From Cedecea davisae DSM 4568 (GTDB lineage: Bacteria > Pseudomonadota > Gammaproteobacteria > Enterobacterales > Enterobacteriaceae): a stretch of DNA of 64,000 nucleotides. The position numbers and the translations under genes were made by a program. How positions within the stretch are numbered: position 1 is the stretch's first letter; the number at the start of each line of letters is the position of its first letter. A model generated the notes under the pieces. That model had not been told where the DNA came from and did no database searches. It saw only the letters and a program-made list of their open reading frames with translations. Shown here one piece after another: positions 50,337 through 61,500 of this stretch. The stretch is taken from assembly GCF_000412335.2 (NCBI RefSeq), contig NZ_KE161030.1:2354787-2418786 (forward strand). Reading direction: 5' to 3'.

Positions 50337-53300
50337 CGCATTTTTCCCGGCCTGAGCGCCGGTCGTTGCCGATGCAGTGCTGTTACCCACAACACCTCCG
50401 GCAAGTCCCGCGGCCATGGTGCCCAGCAGGCTAACGACCTGTTTTTGATCCTGGCTCAGATCGCCAGGATCTTTGCCCGGGAACATTTCCGCGGCGATAT
50501 GTCTTGCCGCAAGCTCTCCGCTGAATGCGCCTGCCGCACCCGCTGCCGCATTGCCTCCGGAAAGCTGAGCTGCCAGCGCCCCCCAGACCGCATGCGCCAT
50601 AAGGTTAGCGGATTCATTCACCTTGCCGTCTTCGGTGGTTGCGCCCTTAATGGTCTGTGCCATGAGCGGATTCAGCCCACCCGCCAGCGCTTTTTTAAGG
50701 TCGCCCCCTGCTGCACCGGCCAGGATCCCGCTGACCGACTGCGCGACCATCTGGTATTTACCGCCGATGCCGTACTCGCTAAACGCTTGTTGGTAGTCAT
50801 CGGTTTTGCGCAACTGCTCTGCGGTCATGCTCGCATTTTGCCCGCCCTTCGCACGCGCGGCTTCCAGCGCCTGGGTGTCGCCGTAGGTCGACACCATATT
50901 GGTCATCTGCCCGCCAATCTCACCCACCAGCTGCGCCGTTTGCAGGCGTTTCTGTTCTTTTTCCTTATCAAAGATCTGGCCAATACTGTCATTGGCGTGC
51001 TCGGTGTCACGGCTCAGGGCCGCAACGTCCTGCCGCTGGTTCGCCTTATCGCGGATGGTTATCGTGCCGTCCGCAACGGCGGATTGCGTGGTTCCCTCGG
51101 CATGTCCTTTACCGTTCATCCCCGCCAGCAATGACCCGGCATTTGCTATCCCATTTGCCGCCAGCATGGAGCCAGCCGACATGTTGCTGCCGCCAGACAA
51201 ACTTATCCCGCTGTGGCTAACTTTATAGTCCGCTTTATTGCCAAGACTGGAGAAGCCCAGCGTCCCGGTATCGAGACTGTTCTTATCTGCCGTTGCGGTA
51301 GAGGCGATAACCGCTCCATCAAGCTGGGTATGGCGCCCTACGGTGAGATCAAAGCCGCCGTTACCGGCAAACAGGCCCGTTTGCTCCTGCACCGAATCAT
51401 AGGTGCTCTTCATCTTGTCCTGGCTGGCGCTGATATAGCCCGAGCCGGTCATACTCCCGAAGGTAAAGCTGCCGCCCGCGGCCACGCTGGTCTGCTTGCT
51501 GTCGTAGCGGTTGGAATCCTGCTGGCTGCTCATCAGCAGGTCACGGCCGATATCCGCGACGATTTTGTCGCCGTTAACCTGCGCTCCGTTCAGAATCGCA
51601 TCGCGACCGCTGGTCAGAGACACCGTGCCGCCGCTGTCGAGCGTGGTTTCGGTCCACGCCGTGCCGTTGCCCTTCTCTTTGCCTCTCGCCGCATTTACGT
51701 TGGCAAATACGCTGATCCCTCCGCTTCCGCCGCCAACGCCGATACTGACGCCCACGCCGCCACCGCTGCTGCTGTTTTTCCCCGTCGTCAGTTGAGTATT
51801 TGCCGCGCCGCTCAACACGATGTCCTGAGCCGCCGCCAGCGTGGTGTCGCCTCCGGCTTTAAGCTGGCTGCCGCCAATTACGATATTGCCGCTGCCTTCA
51901 CTTTTCCCGGTCGCCGCAATACTCAGGTTATTGCCCGCCGTCAGGCTTGAGCCGTTAACCGCATCCGATTCCATATGTTGTTCGGATTTGGATTTCTGTG
52001 TCGTGAGCGAGATGCTGACGCCGATGCCGTTATTGGGATCTGCTGAGGCCGCAGCCTGCTGAGAATTCAGATACGCCTGCCCGCCGGCCAGCGCGGTTTT
52101 AGTCGCCTGTAGGGCAGCTAAACGTCCGTCGCTCTCATTTTTAGTCGCCTGAGCCGTAGTCACCGCATTGTTGATGGCGTCTCCCACCGCCCCCGAAAGC
52201 GCCACGGTCAACCCGCTGCTTTTCTGCTCAAACTTCTCATCGCGGGTGCGTTTATCGTGACCCGGCTCAATCAGCACGCTCTCACCGGAAACCGACAGGT
52301 CTTTACCCGCCACCAGGTCAGCACCGCCAATATGCGCCACGCCGCCTGCGTTCACGCTGACGTTTCCGCCGGTTGAGCCAACGGTGCTGATGATCTGACT
52401 CTGGGTGGTGCCCTGCTCACGAAGATCGTGCGTGCTTTTGCTGCTGCCGATGGTGAAGCCGATGCCTCCGGTGCCCATCAGCCCGCTCTTTTTAGTTTCC
52501 TTAAAGTGCCACGAGGAATCGGTGTTGGTGGCGGCCACAATATCGACGTTATTACCCGCATGCAGCGCCACGCTACCGTCGCCAACCACCGAAGAACCTT
52601 TCACCAGCAGGTCATTACCCGCTTTGAGCGTGACGTTATCGCCACTCAGCAGCGTCCCGGCTTCACGCGTCGAGCTGCTTTCGTTAATGGTGTGAGTGGT
52701 TTTCTTACTGAGGAACCCTTTTTTGGTTTTGGTTTCTTCGTCGTAGTGGTAATCGCTTTCGGTGGCGGTCAGCAGGTTGATATCGCGACCTGCCCCCACG
52801 CCAATATCCCCGTGGGCGGTAACCTGCGCCGCTTCGGTATTCACATCGCGCCCGGCAAGTATCATCGTACTGCCGCCGCTGGCAATTTCGCTGCCCTGCT
52901 GGCGTACGGACTCATTAATTTCGACCTTTTTCTTCGCGCTGTATTTATCGCTGTGGGTAGACTCCGCCGCCAGCAGGTTGGCGTCCCGCCCCGCCTGCAA
53001 CCCAACATTGCCCTCTGCGGCAAGCGCGGAGGCGGTGCTGTTCAGATCGCGCCCGGCAACCAGAACCAGGTCTTTCCCGGCGCTAATCGCAGTGCGCGTG
53101 TTGCCGGTATCGAGGATGTCCATGTTGCTGGTCTGGCTATGGCGGCTGTTCTGCGCCACGTCCAGAGTCAGGTCGTTCCCTGCCCAAAGCGCGGCGCTAC
53201 CGCCTGCATTCAGGTTACTGCCCACAACCGCCAGGTCACGCCCGGCCTGCAGGTTCAGGTTCCCACCACTGGTAACCGAGCTGCCCTGATGGGCAATGGC

Positions 53301-56282
53301 TTCATTGACGTTGCGCCCTCGCAGATCGCGCTCGGTCAACTGGTTGCTGCCGATGGCAATATCATCCCAGGCCCTTAGCAGCATATCGCCACCGGCACTG
53401 AGATCCGCTCCGGTGTTGATGATACTTTTCCCGGCGTTCAGGCTCAGGCTGTCGCCAGCGCTGATGGCGGCGAGCGAACCGAGTTCAGTGTGTAAAATCC
53501 CCGGAGCAGGTGTCTTACCTTCGCCGACTTTGCCCCAGACGTCCCATTGGTTGGTCAGCGTTTGGTTAATAATGCTGCCGCCCACGCTCTCAAGGCTGAC
53601 TTTCTGCCCGGCAATAGTGGAGCCAATGTTGTTGATATCACCCAGGGCGCTTAATTGCAGGCTTCCGGCAGAATTGATTGCCCCACCGTTAATATTATTA
53701 ATCGCGTTCTGACTGCTGGCTGCGAGCAGATTTTTACCCTGCAATGTACTACCGTCATTGGTGATGCTGCCGCCGTTCAGGATGACCTGATTCCCGGCTA
53801 TGACGCTCCCGTTATTAACCGCAACATCCTTCGGTGAGAGATAGAGCTTCGGCACCAGCACTTTCTGGCCGTCGATAACCACCGTTTCCCACCACATAAT
53901 ACTGGTGTCGAGAGCGGCAACCTGCTCCGCAGAAAGGCTAACGCCTAATTGCAGCCCGAGCTTGTCACGCGCCTGTGCCGCATGGTCAATAAGGTACTGC
54001 ATCTGCTCCAGGTCGGAACCAATGCCGTTAACGTAGCGGTTCCCTGTCTGGCTGAGGATCTGGTTGCTGACGTAGCGGGTGTCGAAAGCGGCATCGCCGA
54101 GGAAGCGATAATCATATTCCGGCCTCAGGTTGAGGCGCGCCAGGAAATAATCTGAGCCGAGGAAATTATTGCTGTCAGTGTAAGTTGAACGGTTTTCCTG
54201 CGGAGCAGTTGGGGCAGAAGTTCCGGCCAGCTTATACAAATCGTTGAACAGGCTGTTATCCAGTTGCCCCAGGCCATCCAGCTTCGGGTTAGTGACAATC
54301 AGATACGGGCTTTTCGGATCTTTATTCGCCACGAAATAGCCGTTATTGCTGGCGGGCAGCGGGTAGTCGCTAAGCCTGACAGGCGATCCGCTGGCGGTTA
54401 GCGTCGAGGCGATAGCCGAGATATCCGTCAACGAAACCGGGCGATAATCATAACCCGCTGGCGGGGGCGTTTTTCCCCCGCTGGACGAAGCAATAACCTG
54501 CTCAGTTGCCGAAGTAATGCCGCCGATTTTATCGCGGGCAACAGAACCGGATGTTTCACCCTGAGGCCCGACGGCTTCTGGCGCCACAGCCCCGCTGCCG
54601 ATGCTGGTGTGTTTACCGCCAGCATTGCCGAGGTCGGTAAACGTAGCATCCTTACCCCCCAGCTCAATCGGTTTGCCGTCAGGTCCATTTCGATTGATTA
54701 AGGCCGTCGTTTGCTCTTTGATCCCAGCCTGTTTATCGTCGGACTGCCCAAAATCACCTACTCCCTGCGGGCGAGTATCAACCGCATTCAGGCCATTATT
54801 TTTAGTACTGTTATCGGCGAGGTCTTCAACATGTCCAACTCCGTTCCCGGCACCGGCTAAATTGATAGTCGCCTGTGGAGCACTGAGCAATGTATTACCG
54901 CTATTATTAAGCCCGGCGGCCTGAGAGCCAGCCCCAACGCCAGGTCCGGTAGCTAAATTCAGCCCTGGAGCACTACGCCCCGGCGTATAGCCAGCGGTAT
55001 ATGCAGTGGTTGATGTATTGCTGATATTATTGCTGAAGTTGGCGACAACCGAGCCTCCGGCCTGGATAACCGATCGGAAAATTTGTCCATCGGTATTCTC
55101 GATACGCATTTCATTGGTAGGCAAATAGCGTAAAAACTCGCCTCTCCGCGGATCTTTGTTCTGCGAGGTATGCCGCGATTCCGTCGCATATTTTTGATCC
55201 CTGCCGTTAATATTGCCCACGCCATAGTAATAGGTTTGGTAACGAGTTTGCGTCCCCTCTTTCCATGATTGGTTGTTCAGCGTGCCGCCGCTCAACACCG
55301 CATTGCGGTTAGCTAAAATATTGCTGGCGTTGTTATCTAACTGCCCGGTATCCAGCGATATATCCCTGCCCGACGATATTCGCCCGGCTGCAGAGCCATT
55401 GCTATTTACCGTTATCTGAGTGCGTGATACGGCAAATTCGAGTGTGGCTTTATTTTGATAAGCTCCGGCGTAGGAGTAATAAGCGCCGGCACATGAGTTC
55501 GCACACCCCGTGGCAGCACGGTAATATCCATAATTGCCTTCGCCAATGTAACTCAGCGGCACGTCAGCCACCGTTGGCGTTAGCCATGGGTATTGAGCGG
55601 TTAAATCAACGGAATCATTCACTGAGACACTTAACCCGTCCCGCTCATTCAGTAAATGTCCGGTGCGGATTGAAATATCGCCAATCTGGGTTTCAATGCT
55701 GCCAGAAGTATTCACCACTTCAGCATTAGCATTGCCCGCCGCATCGCGCTGCATCCACAGGTTATTGCCTGCCAGAATATCGCCCCGGTAGTTGCGGATG
55801 CTGTTCGCCAGCAGGCTCATATTATTGCCCGCATACAGCAGGGCGCTGTTCAGCAACGTGCCGCCCGCGCTGGCAATCAGGTCGCCTGCCGTGCCGACAA
55901 ATCCGGCGTTGTTGATGCCGTTTCGGCTGGTCAGGCGCAGCGTGCCGCCCGCCTGTACGCTGCCCGCCCCGTTAAGGTTTAGCTGCCCGGCATTCAGGTG
56001 GCTTTCGCCGTAGCCCGCTCTCAACTGCCCGTTGTTGTTAAGCGTCCCGGCGGTGGAGAGTTGCAGCCCCTGGCCCTGCATCAGCCCGTTGACGTTGATA
56101 TCACCCTGGCTGGTAAGCGACAGCGTGTTGCCCGCCGCCAGCGTGGCAAGCTGGTTAAAACTGGCCTGGCTTGTCAGGGCGAGATTGCCCAGCGCCGTCA
56201 CCTGCCCCTGCAGGCCGGTAGTCCCGGCGTTAATCGTCAGGTTGCCCTGGCTCAGCAGTTTTGCGGCCGCGCCGTTATTCAC
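49329..56282 (-). CDS. cdiA: CdiA C-terminal part with toxin tip
   Basis: An open frame of 2,317 codons counted from a GTG at 56282; the frame itself is homologous back to about 56309 (QNLGITASQ). It contains more FHA repeats, a non-repeat region rich in Gly/Asn/Pro (about residues 400-800, near the receptor-binding region of other CdiA proteins), an FHA-2 repeat block, the pre-toxin region with VENNYLSDKD and a nuclease domain. There is no signal peptide, so without the upstream parts this product would stay in the cytoplasm, if made at all. Immunity would then matter for self-protection. Confidence 0.8.
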   Translation of the reverse strand: MNNGAAAKLLSQGNLTINAGTTGLQGQVTALGNLALTSQASFNQLATLAAGNTLSLTSQGDINVNGLMQGQGLQLSTAGTLNNNGQLRAGYGESHLNAGQLNLNGAGSVQAGGTLRLTSRNGINNAGFVGTAGDLIASAGGTLLNSALLYAGNNMSLLANSIRNYRGDILAGNNLWMQRDAAGNANAEVVNTSGSIETQIGDISIRTGHLLNERDGLSVSVNDSVDLTAQYPWLTPTVADVPLSYIGEGNYGYYRAATGCANSCAGAYYSYAGAYQNKATLEFAVSRTQITVNSNGSAAGRISSGRDISLDTGQLDNNASNILANRNAVLSGGTLNNQSWKEGTQTRYQTYYYGVGNINGRDQKYATESRHTSQNKDPRRGEFLRYLPTNEMRIENTDGQIFRSVIQAGGSVVANFSNNISNTSTTAYTAGYTPGRSAPGLNLATGPGVGAGSQAAGLNNSGNTLLSAPQATINLAGAGNGVGHVEDLADNSTKNNGLNAVDTRPQGVGDFGQSDDKQAGIKEQTTALINRNGPDGKPIELGGKDATFTDLGNAGGKHTSIGSGAVAPEAVGPQGETSGSVARDKIGGITSATEQVIASSSGGKTPPPAGYDYRPVSLTDISAIASTLTASGSPVRLSDYPLPASNNGYFVANKDPKSPYLIVTNPKLDGLGQLDNSLFNDLYKLAGTSAPTAPQENRSTYTDSNNFLGSDYFLARLNLRPEYDYRFLGDAAFDTRYVSNQILSQTGNRYVNGIGSDLEQMQYLIDHAAQARDKLGLQLGVSLSAEQVAALDTSIMWWETVVIDGQKVLVPKLYLSPKDVAVNNGSVIAGNQVILNGGSITNDGSTLQGKNLLAASSQNAINNINGGAINSAGSLQLSALGDINNIGSTIAGQKVSLESVGGSIINQTLTNQWDVWGKVGEGKTPAPGILHTELGSLAAISAGDSLSLNAGKSIINTGADLSAGGDMLLRAWDDIAIGSNQLTERDLRGRNVNEAIAHQGSSVTSGGNLNLQAGRDLAVVGSNLNAGGSAALWAGNDLTLDVAQNSRHSQTSNMDILDTGNTRTAISAGKDLVLVAGRDLNSTASALAAEGNVGLQAGRDANLLAAESTHSDKYSAKKKVEINESVRQQGSEIASGGSTMILAGRDVNTEAAQVTAHGDIGVGAGRDINLLTATESDYHYDEETKTKKGFLSKKTTHTINESSSTREAGTLLSGDNVTLKAGNDLLVKGSSVVGDGSVALHAGNNVDIVAATNTDSSWHFKETKKSGLMGTGGIGFTIGSSKSTHDLREQGTTQSQIISTVGSTGGNVSVNAGGVAHIGGADLVAGKDLSVSGESVLIEPGHDKRTRDEKFEQKSSGLTVALSGAVGDAINNAVTTAQATKNESDGRLAALQATKTALAGGQAYLNSQQAAASADPNNGIGVSISLTTQKSKSEQHMESDAVNGSSLTAGNNLSIAATGKSEGSGNIVIGGSQLKAGGDTTLAAAQDIVLSGAANTQLTTGKNSSSGGGVGVSIGVGGGSGGISVFANVNAARGKEKGNGTAWTETTLDSGGTVSLTSGRDAILNGAQVNGDKIVADIGRDLLMSSQQDSNRYDSKQTSVAAGGSFTFGSMTGSGYISASQDKMKSTYDSVQEQTGLFAGNGGFDLTVGRHTQLDGAVIASTATADKNSLDTGTLGFSSLGNKADYKVSHSGISLSGGSNMSAGSMLAANGIANAGSLLAGMNGKGHAEGTTQSAVADGTITIRDKANQRQDVAALSRDTEHANDSIGQIFDKEKEQKRLQTAQLVGEIGGQMTNMVSTYGDTQALEAARAKGGQNASMTAEQLRKTDDYQQAFSEYGIGGKYQMVAQSVSGILAGAAGGDLKKALAGGLNPLMAQTIKGATTEDGKVNESANLMAHAVWGALAAQLSGGNAAAGAAGAFSGELAARHIAAEMFPGKDPGDLSQDQKQVVSLLGTMAAGLAGGVVGNSTASATTGAQAGKNAVENNYLSDKDITTFTEKYAKAKTEAEREQLRAELKELDVQQQNQALAMGISIKDQKTELEKLRQLSTSPECTQQCRELAQYSISQLEPVINDTALHQRNYVKAVTAAAILELVGGAGVKPGKGVSARPIGTSGASAIDDIVVGKSVSGRGSAGAIETPASNLPVGYVQKGDSITGPKGGLYSNTGKVDAVGNTIYSNNGAYYTFEKGGKVKVSSPNAGSQVQQNYQKGKEFENSVYDKMKNNPNIIDPVREVTLETKGGTKVRIDIIAKDKQGNFVCVECKSSPIAPLTPNQKVGFPELEQGGATIIGKGRPGFEDGTRIPPTKVDIVRPESPKG

Positions 56283-58518
56283 CTGCGAGGCAGTAATGCC
56301 CAGATTCTGCGCTGTAGAGCGTGCCGTTATTATCCAGCTGGCCGGGGTTGACCGTCAGGTTCGCCCCCTGCAACATGCCGTTATTCAGGATGTAGCTCCC
56401 GCCCAGTGTGCCCTGCTGCTGCGCCAGCACCGTGCCGCTGTTGGCAAGCGACCCGCCGGACAGCCACAAGTTAAGGCCCTGTACCCAGCCGCCGTTGGTA
56501 AAGCCCGGCGCGTTAAGCGTCAGCGTTCCGCCGCTGAGCAGTTGCCCCTGGTTGCTGCCGCGCTCGCGCAGGTCGAGCTGCGTGTTGCCGTTGCCCTGAA
56601 GCGTGCCGTCATTGTTCAATTGCTGCGCACCGAGCTGGAACGTACCCTGGCTCAGCATCACCCCACCGCGTCCGTTATCCGCATTGCCCCGCAGGCTGGC
56701 ATTCAGGGCGGTGTTTGCTTCCATGCGCCCCTGGTTGTTCAGCCCCGCGGCGTTCAGCGTCAGGGCATTACCCTGAATATGCCCGAGGTTGGTCAGCACG
56801 CTGGCCCCGATATTAAGCAGGCCGTTGGTCAGCAGTTTTGCGCCACTTTGCAGGTCGAGGTTACCCCCGAGCGTAACGCCCAGGCCGTCAACCCCGCTGA
56901 TGCTGCCGCTGCTGGTCAGAGTTGTGCCGCTGAGCGACAGGTTTTTAGCCGTCAGTTGTCCGCCGTTGGTGAGCGTAGGTGCGGTCAGGATAGCCGTCCC
57001 GTTAGCCACCATCGTTCCGGTATTGCTCAGCCCGGATGTGAGCGCCAGGTCCATATTGCCGGTGCTCTGTAGCGTGCCATTATTCTGTAGCTGCCGGGCG
57101 TTCAGCTTCAGATACTGCGCCTGCCATAGCCCGCCGTTGACGATATCCCGCCCGCCCACGACGAACGCTCCCTGGGTCTGCATCGCCGCGCCTGCGCGAT
57201 TGGTCAGCCCCTGCTGAGGTTGCAACGTCAGGGACTTGAGGCCAATCACGGAGCCTGCGTTATCGATGTTTAGGTTGCTGGCGGTAAGGCTGTCTCCCTG
57301 AATGTTGCCCCCGTTAAGCAGACTGCCGCCTTCAAGAATGACATCGCCTTCCCCCAGCAGAGAGCCGGTATTGTTCAGCGCCCCGGCGTTGATGCGGGCG
57401 TTGCCCTGGCTAAGCACCCGTCCGCCGTTGATCAGCTGGTTGTCCACCTGAGCCGTTAGGCCGTTAAGGCCGAGGGCGCTGCCGCCGTTGTTCCAGTTGC
57501 CAGCCGCCAGCGTCAGCTGCTGGCCCTGCATCAGCCCCGCGTTACCGAGTTGCCCGGCTTTCAACCACAGCAGTCCTCCGCTCAGCAGTTTGCCGGGAGC
57601 AGTATTGCTCAGCGTCGTGGCGGTTATCGACAGCCCGTTATCGCCCTGCAACACACCGCCATTATTGAGAATACTCACCGCCAGCGTGGCGTTATTCGCC
57701 GCCAGCCTCCCGCCGTTATCCAGCTGAGTTGCCGTCAGCGTCAGCCCCTGCTGAGAAAGTATTACCCCCTGGTTTGTCAGCTGCGGCAGGGAGAGGGAGA
57801 GCGATCCACCGGTCAGGATTTTCCCGCTGGCCTGGTTAGTGAGCGCAAGATTTGAAGGTATAAGAGAGCCCAGAGTCAGAGCGTTATTGCCCTGCAGCAG
57901 GCCGCCGTTAGTCAGGACATTGGTGGTTACCGCCACGGTATCACCCGCCAGCGTCCCCTGGTTGGTGAGGCTGGCAGCGCGCAGGGTGAGATCTTTCTGC
58001 GCCAGCAGCCGCGCGTTATTGCGGTTGAGAATGCTATCCGCAAAATTCAGCGCAAGGCTGGCGGCCTGTAATGTTCCGTGGTTATCCAGCGTGCTGCCCG
58101 AGAGCGTCAGCGCGTCTTTTACCGATATCAGGCCAAGGTTGACCATCTGCGGGATGCTCAGGCTCAGCGACCTACCGCTGATAAGCTGGCCGCCTTCCAG
58201 GTTATGAAGTGCCGAAGTATTCAACCCCAGAACGTTTTCACCCTGGAGCACACCCTGGTTATCAATTTGATTAGCGGTAAGGTCGAGATTATCCGCCGCC
58301 AGTACGCCGCTATTATTCAGGGTGCCGCTCTGGCCGGTAAGCTGCCGGGTTGCCAGCAGCCTGCCGCTGGTCTGGTTATTGAGCAGCCGGGCGATGCTCA
58401 GAATGACATTATTCCCTGACAGCGTGCCCGAGTTGTTGAGGTTGTCGAGTTTCAGCATCAGGTCCTGCTGAGCCTGAATGACACCGTCGTTGGTCAGCTG
58501 CGGTAGCTGCAAATTAAG
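56275..58518 (-). pseudogene. CdiA middle fragment, FHA repeats
   Basis: This frame continues directly after the amber codon (LNLQLPQLTNDGVIQAQQDL) with about 740 more residues of the same haemagglutinin-type repeats. It has no start signal of its own; the first possible initiator (TTG at 58510-58512) lacks a convincing ribosome site. It runs off frame at about 56310 and ends ESGHYCLAGE at a chance stop. Confidence 0.8.
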
Positions 58519-61500
58519 CTAACTGCCGGAAAGAATCTTCCCGCTGGCCCGGTTTTCCAGTTCGCCGGTATTCAGCGTTAGCGCACTGCTACCAAGCACC
58601 GTGCCGCCATTGCTCCAGCTTCCCGCCGTAAGATTAAGCGTTTTGCCCTGAAGCTTGCCTGAGTTGTCGCCTTTACCCACCGTAACCCGGAGTTCGCCAT
58701 CGCTTAATAGCTGACCGCCGCTAAGGTTGTTCAGCACGTTAACGGCTGCCGGTTGCGCAATAGCGAAGCTTCTCGCGCCGCTGAAACCCTCTACCGCCAG
58801 GCTATTGTTTCCCTGAACAAGTCCACCGTTGGTCATGATATTGACCGCCAGACGGGCATTCTCCGACGCAAGCGTACCGCTATTGGTGAATGAACCACTT
58901 GCGATATTCAATTCATGTGTGGCAAGAAGCTTGCCGCTACTTTGGTTATCCAGCGTGCCGGTCCGAACATTAATTGCATCAGCCGCCAGGGATCCGTTAT
59001 TGGCGAGGTTTTTTGCCGTAACCTGCATCCCGCCCTGGCTGAGTAATTGCCCGCTATTAGTCAACTGGTCGGCCAGGGTCGCCGTCAGGCTGGATTTGCC
59101 TAACAAAGAACCCCTGTTGCTTATACTCCCGCCGTTCAGGGTTAAAGACTGTCCCTGCATCAGCCCATCGTTTTGCCCCTGTGAAGCGGTAATAGTGACG
59201 TTGTCACCCGAAAGTTTACCGCTATTATTCAGTTCTGACGCCTGCAACGTCAGCCCATTGTCCGCCAGTAAAATCCCGCTCGTCTGGTTATTCGCCCTAC
59301 CGGCCAGATTAAGCTGCAACCCAGCGCCTTCAATATTGCCGCCGTTGTCGAGCGTTGTGCCGTCGAGGTGAAGCACTTTGTCCGATGAGATAAGCCCGCT
59401 ATTCGTAAGGAGCGGAACGGTCAGCGTCACATCATCGCCGCCTGTCAGCGAGCCGTTTTTCTGGTTAAGCAGTGAACCGGCGGAAAACACCAGCCTGCCG
59501 TCGGCCTGGATAAGCCCCGCGTTGTTTACCTGCCCGGCTCCGCCATCCAGGGTGATACTTTTAGCCGCCAGGATGCCGGTATTATCCAACTGGCTTGCTT
59601 TCAGGCTAACAGCGCTCAGCCCGATAAGCCTCCCGTCGTTGTTAAACGCACCGCCGAACAGAATAGTCAGCGCCTCCTTCCCGAGCATCTGACCGCTGTT
59701 TGTGCCGCCGGACTGCCCGCCGTCAAGCGTCAGCGTCTGCCCCTGCATTCGCCCGGCGTTATCCAGACGCGCCGCATTGATGGCGAGATTTCCCTCGCTC
59801 AGTAGCTGGCCATTGGCCTTGTTATTGAGGCTGCTTCCCCGATAGCTCAGGGCCTGATTCCCCTGGATCAGGCCGCCGTTGATTAATCCGTTAACGGCCA
59901 GACGAGCATTGCTGGCGATAAGTTTCCCGGCGTTCTCCGCGTTTGCGCTATCCAGTTCAAGGGAATTGTCCGCAAGCAATACTCCCCCGGTCTGGTTATC
60001 CAGCTTCTGTGCAAGCTTCAGCGTCAGGTCACCCGCTTCAATATTGCCGCTATTTTTCAGCGACAGGGCGTCTATTTCCCATCCCTGCCTGGCCGAAATC
60101 AACCCGGAGTTAACCAACTGTTCAACATGCAGACTGCCGCCTTCGCCGCTTATTTCCGCCCCGGTGGCGTTATTCAGCGTCTGGCCGCTAAGCGTCAGAG
60201 ATTGCTTAGCGTGCAAGATGCCGCTGTTAGTAAGGTTGTCCGCATGTAAGATGCCGGTGCGGCCAACCAGCTGCCCGTCGTTGTCAAACATAGCGGCAGA
60301 CAGCCGCAGTGAGTCGTCCGCCAGCAGCACGCCTTTTGACTGGTTTATCAGGCGGTCACGCAGCGTGAGTTGGAGATCACGAGCCTCTATTTTCCCGCTG
60401 TTTTCAAGAGTTGCGGCATCAATAGCCAGCCCCTGCTCCACGGAGATTAATCCGGCGTTGATAAGCTCCGGGATGTTCAGCGCCAGGCCGCTGCCGCTGA
60501 TGATTTCTCCGCCCCGCAGGTTGTTAAGCGCGGTGGCGATAAGTCTAAAGGACTGGTCGCCCTGCATCAGTCCGGCGTTAGCAAGTCGCCGGGCATCCAC
60601 GCTGAGATCCGTCGCCGCCAGCTGCCCCTGGTTGTTCAGCCAACCGCCGGACAAAATAAACCCGCCTTTGCTAAGCAACTGCCCGCTGTTGCTTACCCCA
60701 TCCTCCGCATTCAAGCTCAATGAGGACAAACCCAATATCTGGCCGCTATTATCCGCCCGGCGGTGGCTCAGCAGCACCTCATTGCCCTGTACTTTGCCAG
60801 CGTTATCCAGCGCCGGAGCGTTCAGCTTCAGGCGGCCTTCAGCCAGCAGGACGCCCCCCGCCTGATTGGTGAGTTTGTCACCCAGCGCCAGCCGCAAGGC
60901 ATGCGCCTCGATATGCCCGCGGTTATCCAGGCTCAGGCCATCAATCGCCGCGCCCTGTTTTGCCGTGATAAACCCGGCATTTACCAACTGCCGGACGCTG
61001 ACGCTCAGTTCACCCTCGCTTTGCAGCAGCCCGCTGTTGTTCAGGCCATCGGCAGTAATATCCAGGTTGCCTGCGCTGATACCGCCCTGGTTTGCCAGCT
61101 GCCCAGCCGTTAGTCTGCCGCTTTGCTGGCCGCTGAGCCGCCCCACCTCTGCATTGCCAAACGTGCCGCTGACGTCAACCGCCAGCGTCTTAGCCTGTAC
61201 GCTGCCCGCATTATCAAAGTCAGGGGCCGCCAGCGTGAGCGCGTCTTCCGCCAGCAATACGCCGCCTTTCTGGTTACTGAGCCGCTCGCCCGCCCTTAGC
61301 GTCATCGCCTTTGCTTCGATATTCCCGCCGTTGGCGAGCGTCAGGCCGTCTATTGCCAGCCCCTGTTTCACCGAAATCAGCCCGGCGTTAACCAGTTGCG
61401 GAATGCTCAGCGTCAGCCCGCTGCCGCTGATGATTTTGCCCCCGAGCCGGTTAGTTAACTCAGCCCCGCTCAGCGCCAGGCTTTGACCGCCCTGTACCAG

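Noticed and set aside
56300-56320. Programmed ribosomal frameshift in cdiA
   Set aside because: No slippery heptamer and no obvious stimulatory hairpin at the site.
58519-58521. TAG in cdiA as a selenocysteine- or pyrrolysine-like recoding site
   Set aside because: Selenocysteine uses TGA, no recoding element is visible, pyrrolysine is not expected in this family, and a second frame lesion nearby points to decay or error.
59260-61500. CRISPR-like periodicity
   Set aside because: The periodic elements are degenerate in DNA, of unequal spacing and in frame with a haemagglutinin protein; they encode FHA repeats.
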